A DNA stretch of 64,000 bases from Albula goreensis (GCA_022829145.1 CM040742.1:18250631-18314630), one strand, 5' to 3'; shown: positions 35,024 to 49,393, numbered from the stretch's first letter. The notes: generated by a model not told the origin, from the sequence alone. Made by a program: numbers and translations.

Positions 35024-35691
35024 CGGCAAATGCCAACAGTCAAGTGTAAATTTGTCTCTAAAGTCTGTGCTTAGTACAAGGACATGACCCTGTGCAGGCT
35101 GGTAGGAGATCTGTGGGGGTCATGTGACTCTGAAATTATTAGCACTTTGTAGTTAACCGTTTCTACAAATGTACAGGCTTTCAGTGCAAGAGGAGACTCA
35201 CAGTGAGGGTGTTTTGAAGACTGCTAAATACAAACACTGAATTGGCACATAGCAACCTATGAATGAACATCAATGTTTTTATATCAAATTTTAGCCAGTC
35301 ACTTGCAGTAAATCTGTATAAATATGTACATGTATTAAAATAACTGGGTGTTGAGGTTTCCTTTTTTTGTGTGAACAGAGTTTGTAGGTGAGGTTGCCAG
35401 TGTTTTGAAGCACAGGTTTTGATGTACATTTTTCTTGATATGCCAAACTAAAAAAAAAAAAATCTTGGGAAGCTCCCTTTCATATGTAGGCTGATTTGTC
35501 CAGTCTTGATTAAAATGCAGAACAAATGGAAATCGCTTCTTTTTTTATTATCCCCTCTGGCTAATGTCCTCTTTCTATCAGTGAACTGTCTGATTTGATA
35601 TTACAGTACAGAGTTAAATATACAAATATATAAGTAGTGTATGCTTGGGTCCAAAGTCCTTAAATGTTCTCAAAAGTCTTATTGAAACTGA

Positions 35692-35697
35692 AATAAA
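35692..35697 (+). terminator. YIPF5: AATAAA polyadenylation signal, distal
   Basis: The hexamer in 'ctgaaataaatggg' is followed by GT-rich sequence (gaggtgtgcatat). It may be an alternative end of the YIPF5 transcript. Confidence 0.4.
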
Positions 35698-38600
35698 TGG
35701 GAGGGGTACCATCTGAGGTGTGCATATATAAATAGGTCCATGTGTTTGGCATTATTTGAAACTCATGATCTTTTTGCTCGCATATTTCGTGGCTTCCTTT
35801 TCCATTTATAGTCATCGAAAGGTTTGCATCTTGAAGCGATTAGGTCTTCATTTCTGCAGCACATGCTGCTCTCTAGCAATCCGATGGCTGTGGATGGGTG
35901 GAGACAGGAACACGTTTCGTCCAACAGTACCTATATATGCTCTCAGCAACGAGAGCATCTCATTAGTAGCAGAGTTTGAGACCCACGTTAAAGCATTAGT
36001 GGCGTTAAATCTTCTATTAATGTTCCCACGATGTTTGGGGAAAGGCAGAAAGGTGTTTGTGGGATATTGAGGTATCCTGTGGTTTGCCCTCCACACCTCA
36101 AGACTCCCCCTTCAATCCTTGCACACAAACGTATGCATGCAAAAAAAAAAAAAAAGGCTAAGTCACAACATGTGTTTTGTCCCAGAAGTGCAAGTCTGGA
36201 AAAAGAAATAAAACAGGCTTGTTTGCTTGGTGAGAGTGAACCCTGTTATTCCCAACGCAACAACACAATGTGGACTGTAAAAGTTTTCTCTAGGGGTAGT
36301 AGACTGTAAAAGCTTTCTCAAGGGGGGAATTTTTTCCCTCCCATTTTTGGCTGCCCTTTTCGGGGTTCCTATTGGAAATGGTCAAATTCGCATGATACCA
36401 TATCCATATCACATCTGGTCAAAGCAAGTAATGATACTGATACACAATACCAGATGTCTAGCATCTGGGATCGCTAAAAGAAAGCTCCCTGTTTTTTTCC
36501 TCAGTCGAACAGAGGGCTGGAGGGCAAGGCTGTTTGCCCACATTTTATTTTCACTGCGCAATCTTCTCTGTTGTCAAAGGCCTTGGGTAGATACCAGCCA
36601 TTTTAACAGGGGTATGATTGCACTAACCCTAACACTTAGACCTGCAGCCTCTTCAGCTTAAAGCCTTTATTTCTAAAGCCTGCTCCAAGTCCTCCAGGCC
36701 CCACAACGTTTCACAAACTCAGTTAGCATCAGTCGTCCTTAAGGTAGTGTTGATATTATTAGCTTTTGAATTTTCTTTTTGCAGACTTTGCAATTCCTTT
36801 CCTTTCGATTTTAGCTGAGTAAGAGGCCAGAGTTCCCTGCAGGCACTGTTGCTCCAGCCCTCTGTGTGAGAATGAGGCTGGCCTGTAGATGGCAGCGTTG
36901 AGCCAGGAATGGGCTGTGCTCAGGAAGCAGGGCCTATGGGCAAGGCTTCACGGTTCATGTGTGTTGTGTAATCCAGAGCTCCAGTAGGAACGCAGCGATT
37001 AAAGAATTCTTATAAATTACATTCTGGCATGGAGAGTAGCGAGGGACTTATGTTTAAAGGAGGAAAAAAATGGAACTGCTTGCTCAGTTTGTTTCTATGG
37101 CACGTGGGACAGCTGTGCGATTCTGTAATGGTGAGCGGGGTGGGGCGATGAGTTGATGCTCTTTCCTGGCTATCCATCCAGTCACATGGATGATTTGTCG
37201 TGTTCACATACATTTGCGTTGTTGCATCACAAACTGACTGTGTTTTAGCCTTTGATGCTTTCTGCATGTCCCTCATACATTCACATTAAATAATTGAATC
37301 TAATAGCTGAAGGGCATAGAGTCAGTAGAGAACATTGTGCCGCAATGAAAATACAAATTGTGGTTAGTTTCCAAATTAGTGTTGCGAGGTCAACCATCAT
37401 TTTTCATTCCATTGGCTGAATTTTATGGCAGTGGTGTCACTGGGTTCAGGAAATATGCTACGACCGGCTGTCAATAGCAGTACAAATACCCTGCTGATGA
37501 TATAAGAGTACTGGACATTAACTTGACGATTTGCAGCCGGAATGCTTGTTTATCTTCCTGCTCTTGGTAGTTGCCATCTCCTTCCCTTGCAGTCTCGTCA
37601 CGGACAGTAGAGTCCGGGTTCAGAGCACGTTGTTAGAGTCTGGAAAGAAGGAGGGGGGTAGAAAAAAACCACAGACTAAAGCCAACACTATTCCCTTTGG
37701 TTTCTCATCTGAGAAGAGTACACAAGAGCTTCAAACCGAGTCTATCTGTGCAAGCCTCCTCCACAAGCCTGCCACTCAGAAATGAAAACAAACTGTCAGA
37801 CGTGCTGTCTTGTGTGGTCACAGCCAACTACTCCCTGGTGTCTTTTCTCTTTTTCCTTTCTCTTTTTTGCTTTTCTTGAAAGAGAATTAGATTTCAGTTC
37901 CATTTCTGTTTGTTCCTCCTCCTTTTCTTCTTCATCTCATTTTCCTTCTGCCCCACGCATTCCCTCGCACTTTGAATTGAAAGAAATGATGTGTTTTGGG
38001 CGGACTGCGGCTTGATATCATTCCGTGCATCCATTGCTCACACCTTCGATTACACTGAGTCATGGAGCGGTGGAACACTTGCATGTGTATGTGTATGCCA
38101 CTGTTTTCACCACGTCACCGAAGTATGGCTGCACATGTGATCATGATCAAAGAGGCTTGTTGATGTATGGTCCTAGTGGTGGGGAGGGCATGCTGAGGTG
38201 GTTAGAGGGGGGTTTCGGGAGTGGGGGGGGGTTCTCATGAACAGTCAGCATGCCAGGTTGCATCTGTGAGCGGAGCTGTCCAAAAGTAATACCAACAATA
38301 ATATTGATTAGAGCCTATATTGGCATCAGGGGACCAGCAGCTTGCAGCAAATGCCATGATTGGTATTCAACCATGCAGCTTATTAGACACTGCCAAGCCA
38401 ATAGCACATGAATATTCACCGAGCCGCCGTTACTTTAGCACTTAGAACAGCTCCTTCTGCCTCTGCACTTCATTAAGCTAATTGTCTTATTCATTATGGG
38501 CCTCTTGTTCAATTCAGAACCCGGTGAACCAGTGTACCCAGCCTCCAGCCAAACCCGCGGGCCCCACTGGCAACAGATCGAGGGGAAGCTTTGCCAGGTT

Positions 38601-39792
38601 AACAAGGACAATATGCTGTGGTCGTTGTGATCCAGTTGAGAGGATAAGCTACCGCACATCACCGCTTAATCTCAGGGATTACACTCCTACTTCCTCCCTC
38701 AGATATTTACTGCCTTCAACAGGAAGAAGCAAGTCTCCTCACAAGCAGCCCTGTAACCTCTGTCCATTAGCCAGCTCAGAAACTCCCTCTTTAGCTAACT
38801 GTAGTACCTTACTTTGCCACTAGATGGGGAAAAGGCCATGGTAAATGGCTGTGGCAATCTGTGCTGTGCCTGTTGAGCCCTTGTTAATGAAGATTGATCC
38901 CCAATGCATGCTCACATGGTGGCACAGACACTCAACAGTGGGAGTGCACACATGTTCCCCCTCCCCCAACACTGGCCAGCACAAGCACCACCTCCACGCC
39001 TGAGGATCTCTGATGAGGCCTCATCAGATCATAATGCGTCTCAATTCTCCATACCCAGGTTTTCCGATGCATATTCATGTCTGTCATGATGACCTCTCAC
39101 TGTGCAACCCACTTGTAAATTGGTGTAAATGTGTTTTGATGGGGGGGAGCTAATTGCGTGGCAGCATTGCAAGCCGCATCGAGCTGCATGTGCAGCCAAT
39201 GCCGCGTTGAAAATGAGTTTGTATTGTCTTGGTTAATACTGATTGCTAATTAGTCACGCTCATTGAATCAGTAACGACCTGTCCCCGTGGGTAACACTGT
39301 TGGAGAGCATAGACCAAACCCATTTACAGCAGCAGATCAGTGCCGCCATCATGATTTGAGTCATGTATGAGAGCTGGACTGTAGCTGGACTTGTTTTTAA
39401 ATGTGATATGGTAGTGTAGTACTGCTTTAATAACAAGGCTGAAGCTGGCCTGAGTGATAAATCAATGGATGGATACAATGGACATGGATTAAAAAGGGAA
39501 TTTTTTGCAGGTACACCTGCAATTCTGGCACAATCTGCTTGATTCCTTTCAAATTCTGTAATATCAGGCATTCAAATTCACAAATTCATTAATATCATGT
39601 TTTTTCAGAAAGGGTTGATTTCAAAACATATTTTACAACAGAGACATGTTAGTAATTCATAGTTATATTAATATGAAACACACAGGTAGAAACTTTTTTT
39701 ATTTGTCATATAAATTACTTCAAAATACAAGTCCTAGTTCATTTGATGTCTTTATTATTTTATCTACCTCCTGTATTTGTGAATGAACATCT

Positions 39793-39874
39793 ACAGAGAC
39801 ATGCAAGAAGTAAATAGACACCCTTAGATTTATCAAACACTGTTGGTGTCTATTTACTTCCTGCATGTCTCTGT
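39793..39874. repeat. near-perfect inverted repeat / hairpin (30-bp arms, 22-nt loop)
   Basis: The arms at 39793-39822 and 39845-39874 are reverse complements with one mismatch in 30 positions. The left arm starts acagagacatgcaagaag and the right arm ends tgcatgtctctgt. The 22-nt loop is AT-rich. The size fits a microRNA-like precursor, a recent inverted duplication or a very small MITE. No known microRNA was recognised. Confidence 0.9.
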
Positions 39875-41348
39875 ATGTGGTCCCCTTAATCTCTAATCAT
39901 ATGTGTTTACAGTGATTCATTCCTGGCTTTCTTCCTTTCAAGCATACATTATGTCTAATATATAAACTAACACAGAGGTGTACTTTTGGCATTTAACAGG
40001 ATCTGCTAGTACAAGCGCTTCTCTTTCAGCCATGGTCTTTCTGTATGCTTGTCCGTGTCTCATCAATACTTCAGCCAATTAGGTTTGCTCATAATCACCA
40101 TCCTCTGTGTAGCAAGAGAGACGCTACCAGCAAGAAAAAGCCTTTGTGATTTCTCCTGCTGTTTTATTACCCCTGAAAGAAGGCACAGATAGGATTTCTG
40201 TCAGTCCATGCTCCATGCTGACATGTCCTTGCCACAGTATTTCCTATATTAACTTTAGTCAGTCTCCCTCAGATGACCTGCGCTTGTTAGTTAAGGAAGG
40301 TGATGGCATTACTACCACTGCAGAGAGCATTTTAATGGCCACTCCCACGTAACTGGCAAAAGGTTAGCATCAACCCCCCAGGAGTGGTGGATGGGGGTGT
40401 TTACACATTACACTATGAGCCATCTTCTTCATAGAGGAGAGAGAGACAAAAGGAGAGGGAAAGCGAAAATAAGCTACACATACCAGGACGACCAAGGTAT
40501 CCAACCAGTCGCCTTCCGTTTTGAAAGACTGGCTGATTTTTTTAGATACCTGAAAAGCTTTTAATTCTTCAAATTTAGATAGAACATGATATACTGTATG
40601 TACCACATACCTAGTAATTAAAAAGTTAATAGAAGGTTTGTGTCAAATGCATTATGTTACATTAAAAATTTATGTTTTTAATAATTTTGAGGACATTCTT
40701 ATCATAACATTACCTCAACCAAAAAGGAAATCCAACCAAAACCTTCTGCCATGTTCCACGTCTTCTTTTTCAAACATATGTGATTGTTATATTGTCATGA
40801 TAAAGAAATGATCCTTTAAGTTTGAAAACAGTCTGAATGTTACATTATGTATGTACCCTTTCAGTTCACTCAGCTGAGTCTCAGTTCTGTTCAGAAAATA
40901 ACAGCAGTCATATTTCAAAAGTAAAGGACACCAGTGATTCAGCCCTTGTTATCATTCTCTTATTGTGTTTATTTTCATTAATGCATTGTTACTTTTAACA
41001 AGGTCTTCATGAGATACCTTGTGTGGCCCATTCTGACAGACAGACTTCTGAAGACCTTTCATGGGGCTTAGGAAGAACACTTCTTACACTCTAATGAGCT
41101 TAATTTCCATTTTCATCCACAGCATTTATTAAATAAATTAGCTTATATTTTGTATTTACTTTACATGCTCCATAGTGAATTTCAGTGCAGGAGCTGAATG
41201 ACATCAAATATGTAGTCCTGATCTGTACTATCATATTTTATTGACAATATTCTGTCCCCTGTCTCTTCTTATTTGGAACTGATTTTATATTATATGCCCT
41301 TTTTATGTTTTTATATGAACAATCTAGGAAGCTGTGTTCCATACGTCT

Positions 41349-41440
41349 GTTCATCCATTATCTCTGCCTGCTTCATCCCATTCATGGTCACAGGGTTCAG
41401 GGGCACCCTGGACAGGTCACCAGCCTGTCGCAGTGGTTGG
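41349..41440 (+). repeat. fragment of a widespread teleost interspersed repeat
   Basis: 'gttcatccattatctctgcc' followed by 'ggtcacagggttcaggggca' and 'ccctggacaggtcaccagcc' matches the order of blocks in a high-copy teleost repeat often associated with LINE 3' ends. The middle of the usual unit is deleted. The family name is uncertain. Confidence 0.55.
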
Positions 41441-41524
41441 AAGTTAGCTTCAGCTATTTAAGCTTGTTCGTTGGATCAGATGCTGCCAATGTAAACTGTG
41501 ATTGTCTGCTTCAAATTAGCCAAC

Positions 41525-41645
41525 AAATGAATGAATGAATGAATGAATGAATGAATGAATGAATGAATGAATGAATGAATGGATGGATGGACGGACGGAC
41601 GGACGGACGGACGGACGGACGGACGGACGAATGAATGAATGAATG
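41525..41645 (+). repeat. compound tetranucleotide array (AATG)n-(ATGG)n-(GGAC)n-(AATG)n
   Basis: About 14 AATG units, two ATGG units and about 10 GGAC units are followed by a return to AATG. The block structure is clean. The Ser/Arg/His-rich open frame on the minus strand is a repeat artefact. Confidence 0.95.
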
Positions 41646-42274
41646 TGGAATACCTCAGTGTAGATTGCAGTGGCATGCTTAGGGATACAAATGCATAACA
41701 GTATGGTGCTCAGCCTAATAAGCCTCAGACTCCTAACGTTACCTGGAACCCGAACATGTGAGGCTCCAAGAGATCAGTGAGTCCACACATCCCCAGGAAT
41801 ACATACCTGTGCATATAGGAGAATAGCAGTGCATAACCATGGAGACATGGCCTCAGAGAAGATGTGCTACTGGGGTAATTTGTGCAAAGGAGGAGGGTAA
41901 TGAAGAGATCCATGGAGATATGTTATTTAAGTAGACAGCAGAGGGAATTTACAGATGCCCCTAGAGGAACTTTTCATTCATTTGTAGAGACAATTATTGA
42001 GAGAGCTCAAAATTGGCCAGAACATGTAAAATGAAAGCCAGATGGAGGCTTTTAAAGAAAAAAATAATAGTTGTCTCTGGTCGTGCTCCATCCACATTTC
42101 ATTTTCTACTTTCCCACTTCTGTTGGCAAACATGTACATCTAAGACTTAGAAAATATGCCACAAACATCACAAGGCATGTATGTGTGTGGGTATGTGTGT
42201 TTGCATGATATGGTGCTATTCATAATGAGTAATAAACACAAAACATATTGCTATCTACAATTTGCTTAAATTTA

Positions 42275-42385
<111 letters not shown>

Positions 42386-42704
42386 TAAACATAATCTAAA
42401 TATATATAATGTGTTCATCTAGTAGAAACACTGGACATCCTCGCCTTCAGTTGTTTTTCATTTGTGTTGCTTAGAAACATGTATCCTAGAAACAGACCTA
42501 TTACAAAGTTTACGTTTAGTGGTATTATTAAAATATTGTTTCGTTTATTCAAACAAACTGTGATATGGAGCTCACGTCTTTTTCATGAAATTCATGTACA
42601 TTAATAATTAACCAAGGAAACCAATTAATTGTCAGTGGCAGCATAAATTCCTTGTTATGTGACCTGAATAGATGTTTCATGGTTTTCTTAGTGACACCAG
42701 GGAT

Positions 42705-42965
42705 TTGAGTGTGTGTGCGTGTGAGCATGCAACTGTGTGTGTATATGTGTGTGCTTGTGTGTGTACACGTGTGCGTGTGTGTGTGAATGGGAGTAGATGA
42801 GCATGTCCACTTTTGTGTTTTGGGCATGTGTGTGCATGTGTGTACGTGTCAGTATATGTGTGAATTTGTTAACATGCATGAACATGTGTGTGATTAAGTA
42901 TGTGTGTGTGTGAGCATGCTCCTGTGCGTGTATATGAGTGTGTGTATGTGTGTGTGTATGACTGT
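42705..42965 (+). repeat. imperfect TG-rich region
   Basis: TG runs are interrupted by gcatg, tatatg and acgtg units. His/Thr-rich frames on the minus strand arise from it. Confidence 0.85.
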
Positions 42966-45283
42966 GAGCCCAGTGACTCACAGTGGGTTTAATTCCTCTG
43001 GCCCCTGTGAGTTCTTTCTCCAAGCTTCAGTCGATGGTCTCCAGTGCCAGGCCCCACAGTCCTCCCTGCCAGGTGAAAAAATGGCCCAGATCCCTGACAG
43101 GATGATGCTGAGGTGTAAATGAAATGGGGCACAATCACGGAGGTCTCCAGCTCGCCTCTACATGGAGCTCTGTCATTGAGCTCTCCTTCAGCGCCGTAAA
43201 ACCAGACAGAACAGGACCTGGCCCACTGCATTTCAGAAGGCAGTCATGTATGTGTATGTTCTATATTCTCAGTATGGCAGAACTTCAGAGACATGCACTT
43301 ATGGCTTTTTGTGTCAGTTTTAAAATGAAAAGATGTAAATATAAATCAACTTCTGGTCTAATACCACATTTGATTAATGAACTATGAAACAACCAATATC
43401 ACCATCCACTCAGTCACCTCTACACCACCGGTTACTAACACTGTGAACAGTATTTGTAACAGGTGTTTATACCATGATGGTACCAAAATGATGTTGTCAT
43501 AATTGTAACCCTAAAGCCTATATGATTTAATGTTAATAGGGCTAATAGATAGATATACTGAAAGCCCCTTGAAGTTTAGGTGGATATATATCCCATGTGC
43601 TTACGTATACCCTCGAGCAACAGATGCTCAACTTGCTTATTACTGTCTGTAAATCTGAATTGAAACATGCAGTGATGAATTTCTTGGTTGAATTTCTGTG
43701 ATTTTCGAGCCACATTTGTCATTTCTGACATATGAATCATACACTGTGTGACAAAGCCTGCCAGTTGTCCAAAACTGAAAAATTTGCTCATCTGCTCTAA
43801 TAACATGGGGACCATATTTATGTTGGATAATCCTTGTTCTTTGCCTCTTTTATTAGCATTTAAACTAACTAGTTGAAACTTTTGGCTGGGAGATTTTTCC
43901 CAAATAGATCATACTTGACATTTGAATCATTCAGAACCAGAGAGAAACAAATACAATAGTAATTTCATTTCTACAATTCAGGAAGAAAGTGTATTTTTAA
44001 TAAGGCAGTTAAAGTAGCTATGGTACGGTATGTATTTTGTATACTCTTTGTCCTCATGTCACAGAAAAATGTATCATTTGTATGCACAGAGCACACTTCC
44101 TCACCTTAACAGCTAATTATGTTGCTTGTTAATGATGTGGATTACATTTAGTAGCAGTCTAATCAAGAGGCCCTTTGTAAAACAGACTTCACAAATGTCA
44201 TGGTAAATGCACGTAAATACTGCATTAATATGAAAAGTAGACTATTGGACTAAATAGGACATTTTTGTTGTGTGTAGTATTGACTGTGTAGGTTACCAGT
44301 AGCAGTTATGGAAAATCCCATCTTCAGAAAGTTTAACCATGTGCATGTTCCATCATGACATGAAAACAACTCTTCTGCCAGGAAAATGACCTAATTAGTG
44401 AAAGAAACTGTTTTAGTGCACAGGTAGAACAAATACATGGTCATGCTTTTACAGTATGAAGCTGAATTTATCCACCTCTGACCACTGGCACAGGCTCACC
44501 CCGATTGGCTGAGATTGCACTACCTTTGAGCCAGAGCCATGCCATTGGCTGACAACAGCCAAGAGTCCAGAGTGGCAGGGCACAGTTACCCACCCGGGGT
44601 AAGGTGAGCCCAAAGCCAGCCAAACATTCCTCAGGGGTCTCCTACATTAATTCCATCCAACAAAATGTCAGGTGCCTAAAGGTTGTGCACAGCTGTCAGA
44701 CTCAAACCTGTCATCAACCAAAACACATTCAAATCTGAGCTGGACAAAAAGGAGCTTGTCCTAAACTGATCAGTCATACTTTAGGACAAGTCATTCAATC
44801 ATTGCAACTTGAAAGAGCCATTTTGAATCCCTGATTGGCTTGATATGATAAAATGGTGCATAGAGAATAATAACAGCTTTCACAGTTTACCTGACAACAC
44901 AAGAGCAATAAAGAGAAGCTGCATTGTTCTGTTGTTCTTTTCTGCTTCAGTTTAATTATTTTCCACAATTTCTTACCAGTTATTTATTCACCCATTGAGA
45001 TAAGGATGTGCTGAAAAATAATGGGATTAGTACTTTAGCAGATGCTATAAATCAGCTTGACTATAGCATATACAGATGTTTTTTTCTATGGTGGGACCTG
45101 GAGGTAATTTGAGATAAGTGGAGCCAGGGGTCAGTTATGGAGGTGGGGTATGAGGACAGTACACAGAGCTGTTAATCTGAGAGATGTTCCCTTGCAGAAT
45201 CTTACATAAACCTTGAAACAGCATATTACTTGTCAAGTGCTCTTCCATCTCTCATAGGTGTGCCTGCACTTATAGTGACTGTG

Positions 45284-45340
45284 TTTAGTTTAGTTTAGTT
45301 TAGTTTAGTTTAGTTTAGTTTAGTTTAGTTTAGTTTAGTT
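45284..45340 (+). repeat. (TTTAG)n pentanucleotide array, about 11 units
   Basis: A perfect tandem pentamer. It is not the vertebrate telomere unit (TTAGGG). Confidence 0.97.
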
Positions 45341-47689
45341 CACACAGGTAGAAAGGAAAAAGTATAGAAAAGAATTTAAAGCTGTGCAGTGGAGGTATAA
45401 ATCCAGAAGGGCTCATTGATAACCTGACCTAAGAAGAAAAAACAATGACAATAAGAGAATTGAATAAAAGAAAATAAAAAAGTAGGCAAAATTAACACAT
45501 AAGAAAACACTTGTGATTACATGTACATTTGTTAAGTGAACAGCAGTTCAATGACTAAAGAGGGTGTGAGAATGTTTGAAGACTGTGTGTCAAATGAATC
45601 AATGGAGACACTGTGCCATGGTGATTTGCATGGGGGGGTTGGGGGAGTAAGTAGGCATGGTCTTGCCCTTTTATAATACTTGGGGACTTTAATACTGTGG
45701 CCCCAAAGTTCACCCAAGGTGACCTTCTTTGACCGTACCATCATGAGAGTGCTTGCATACTCAGTGACTTTGACATGTTTTTGTGCAAAGGTGACTGACA
45801 TACGGCTACAAAGCAGTATGTGCATTGGAAGTGGTCCATTGTGGTTTCAGTGGCTTACAGGTACTGAGATCTTTATCTCGGTAACATTACCGAGAGTCTG
45901 GGTCCCCCCATGCAGCTTACACTCTTGAGATGTCAGTGGCCCTATTCAATTAAAAGAGAGCAACCACTGATGCATATAAAGGAAGCAACAGGTACAGCAG
46001 GTTTTAAAGAAACTCCATATTTCAGTAGTGCTGCCAATAGCAAATGTCAATGTGTACAGTTTTCATCCACCAGTCTTGTTAGGTATTAGTCCAGCCACAC
46101 TAATCATTTAACCAAATACAGCTATAGAATTGGCTTGCATTTAACTGTTTGTTTTGGTGTATATGCATTATATCATATAATCATATCATATTTTTATGCA
46201 AATCACTTTCTGCAGTTGTAATTGTATGCATTAGATAATTGCAAAATCCTTCTCACAACTAGGCTCATGAATAAATTCCACAAATGGCATATGTGTACAG
46301 AGGGAAGTGTTGCAGAAAGAGACACAGCAGCATGTCGGTTACTCTGCAAGGGAGGATGAGCTTTTGAGCTTGGTCTTACTGAGTGTTTTTAACAGTTGGC
46401 AACCTCCATGTGTTTTATCCAATGTCATCCACTAGCATCCAATTTAACTTGAATTAAAGATGTTAACAAATTAATATTCTCAGGCCAAGTTCAATTCTAC
46501 TCAGCTTATCAATCACACAAGTATATTTGCCAGTTTTTCTCTATTAGCAGTTCTTCTAAACACTAGCCCCTCAGCTCATTTGCTCACATCTGGTTCTTCA
46601 GTCTGCTGTAGATTGGATTGAGACCTCGGTTTCTGAGAAATCATCAGTGTAGAATTCCCAACAGAAAATCAAAGTACTGTATTCAGAGTCTGGTAGGGGC
46701 ATCAGCTGACAACTACGTCCAAACATTGTCTGCCATAAGAGAAAAGACAGAACTAACCCTAGGTCAGCCTTCCCACTCTGAGATGCTTTCTCAATGTAGG
46801 CGCTGGTCCAAATAAAAACTGTTTATCCTAAGAGAAAACAAACAAACAGACATTGCATACGGAATGTTGAAATTCACAAAGCTCATGTCACATTGCACAT
46901 AGAAAAACGCCCAGGCATAAAACAACTATTAGACAGAGGGGTCACATTAATCACAATGATCAGTCTGCACTGTGTAGCTGACGAGAGAAAAGCAGTGGCA
47001 GTTAGAGGCTCCAGCTGCGCAGATGACTTCCATGCAGATCTGTGCTCTTTCAAACTCATGGAGAACGAAGACAGATGATGGGCCCAATAACCCCATTGGT
47101 AATGCCAAACTGAGCAAAAAAAAGTTATTTAAAAATAGAGGGATAACAAGTTCTGAAATGTGTTTTTATTATAAGTTATTTAATGCAAATGGCTACAACA
47201 CAAATGCAACAATATTCATTTTCACCTGTGCATACAAGATGGATTTTTGAATTGCTAAATATTTTGGTTTCTGATTTTTTTTTCAATCCCTGCTTGCCTT
47301 AGGCCCTTGGGCACATGATTGATGATGAACATGTCTCTGTCGGCCATCTTTACAGGCTGATTATCATGCTCCAATCAGTGTTTCACCACTATGCCCTTCG
47401 GAGATAGTTCTCATAATCATAAAGTCAAATAACATGGATTAAATAACTGCATTTACCACAAAACAAAGTAAAAATATTGTTCTGGCCTCAGCTCTGGGAC
47501 AGTTTTTTGATTTGAGGTTAAACTGGGAGATAAAATACATTTTTGTTTTCCTATTTAATTGATAGAAAAGAAATGCAAATTAGTGACCTAGTATAAAACA
47601 CAATGAACCATAAAATAAAATCTGGACAATTATGAAAGTCATTCTGAAACCAGCTTTACAAAATGAGTTCTTAAAAGAGATTAAAGAGT

Positions 47690-48215
47690 ACACTAACACT
47701 AGTTTAGCTAGTCTAATCTGAATGGTTCCAGGGCCAAGGAGAGTTTATGACAAAAGCATGATCACCTTTAGCTTTTAAGTCTGGACTCTGTAACAGTCAC
47801 AAGGGTTTGTCAGATGATCTGAGAGGCCGCTTACTTTTACAAGGGTGTTAAAAATCATAAGCAGCTGCCAGTCCATGTATTACTTGAAACATAATCAATG
47901 AATTCTTAAAATCAATTCAATAATAGTAGGAATTCAATGCAAGGAGGACGGGGGCAACATAGTTTCTCATTTTTTTCTTAATGAGGTGCCTAGCAGCTGA
48001 ATTCTGTACTAGATGTTCATGAGGAGGGACTTGTATAAAATAAATGTCTCTGGTTGTAAAGAAATAATGGCAATGAAAACTCTCCCTAGAACAGCAGATG
48101 AAAAGAGAGATCTAGACAGGGTTCTGAATTGCGCTATTTATCATAATGTTGTTTGATATTTAGATTTGTGTCAAAGACAGCCCCATAATTCATTCAGCCT
48201 GTGTTTACATTAGCC
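47690..48215. repeat. diverged teleost interspersed repeat
   Basis: A chain of short blocks ('gatgatctgagaggccgct', 'aaaatcaattcaataatag', 'ctagcagctgaattctgtac', 'gatttgtgtcaaagacagcc') appears in the same order as in a repeat I remember being common in teleost non-coding DNA. There are no terminal repeats or coding parts. The identification is from memory. Confidence 0.4.
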
Positions 48216-49393
48216 CTGGGAGTCCTGATTATGTGAAACCTGTTCTGTTGCAACAATTAGAATATGCAATGTCCAGTTTGAGAAAGTGTGGGAAATCAGA
48301 CACTTAATGTCTGTGATGCAGTCCTTCGCATCGCTAACCTGCTCAGATCTTAGTATGGCAGACTGTCATTAGTGTAACTCCTACATGTGAATATTAAATA
48401 TCTAAATGAAAAGGAAACAGCTGCTAAAGAGTGCCCTACTCCTAAAAATGCTTTCTAAAAAAAGGCATGATTGCATATACCCCAGGGGGTGATTATTTTA
48501 CTGTCTATTTTGAGGAAGTTTTTTTTTCTGTTAGATTCGTTAAATGCATGATCATGGGATTAGAATGGGATTCACAAAGGTTGAGCAGGACGTTGGATTG
48601 TAGCTCTGCTAATGATCCACATGGGACATTTCAGCACGATGGTTACATAAGCCTCAAACATGTGGAAACACTGCAATTGAGACAAGAGAAGTGACAACTG
48701 GTGAAATCGACTGTACACATTAACATGAAAGCTTACAGTATAGATAACAGTCAAATACAACCAAACAATAAGAAGACACGCATGGGCATGTTAGTATCTG
48801 TTTGGCTCTCCCCGACGAGGAGACGCCGGTCCTGTTTCTCATCATGTGTGCACATGGGAAGAAGCCAGAGTGATTTACTTTTCCAAGAACAGTCAGGTTT
48901 TTTTTCCTTCCCCAAAAAAACTCCAGCAGATGCTGAACAGCATAAATATATGGGCTATAGAGGAAAGGATTCAACCTATAGATTTCATATTTACAAGTCT
49001 GTCCTGGGACAAATAAAAGATGGAAGGCTTCTGCATATAGATTCTATGTTTATGCATCTTTCCAAGCACAAATAAAGGCGACAGTCAACTATACATAGAG
49101 GGATGGGGTTAATGGGCCAGTGTTGGGCAACCAAGACCTTGTTCTCCAAAATATACACTCAAAAGTAAGGACATTTTTATGCAGGGGGACATAAAAAGGT
49201 TACCTTAAGGATCTGACTAAATTACGATAAAGAAGATGTAAAAATGTGTCAAACATCAGCTTGAGATGGCATTAGTGTTTGGAAAGAGCAGTTTGCTTAA
49301 TATTTATTTGTAGACACAGCTACCCAAAGCTTGTTACATGGCATCTGTTTACACAGTTGAATGTTTAAACAATCAATTCTGTTGCTCAGAGGT

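Larger units (their letters stand above)
33431..35715 (+). other. YIPF5: YIPF5 3' UTR (extent inferred)
   Basis: Non-coding sequence follows the stop. Two canonical AATAAA hexamers are seen at 35018-35023 and 35692-35697; either could end the transcript, giving 3' UTRs of about 1.6 or 2.3 kb. The segment has no recognisable gene on either strand. Confidence 0.6.
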
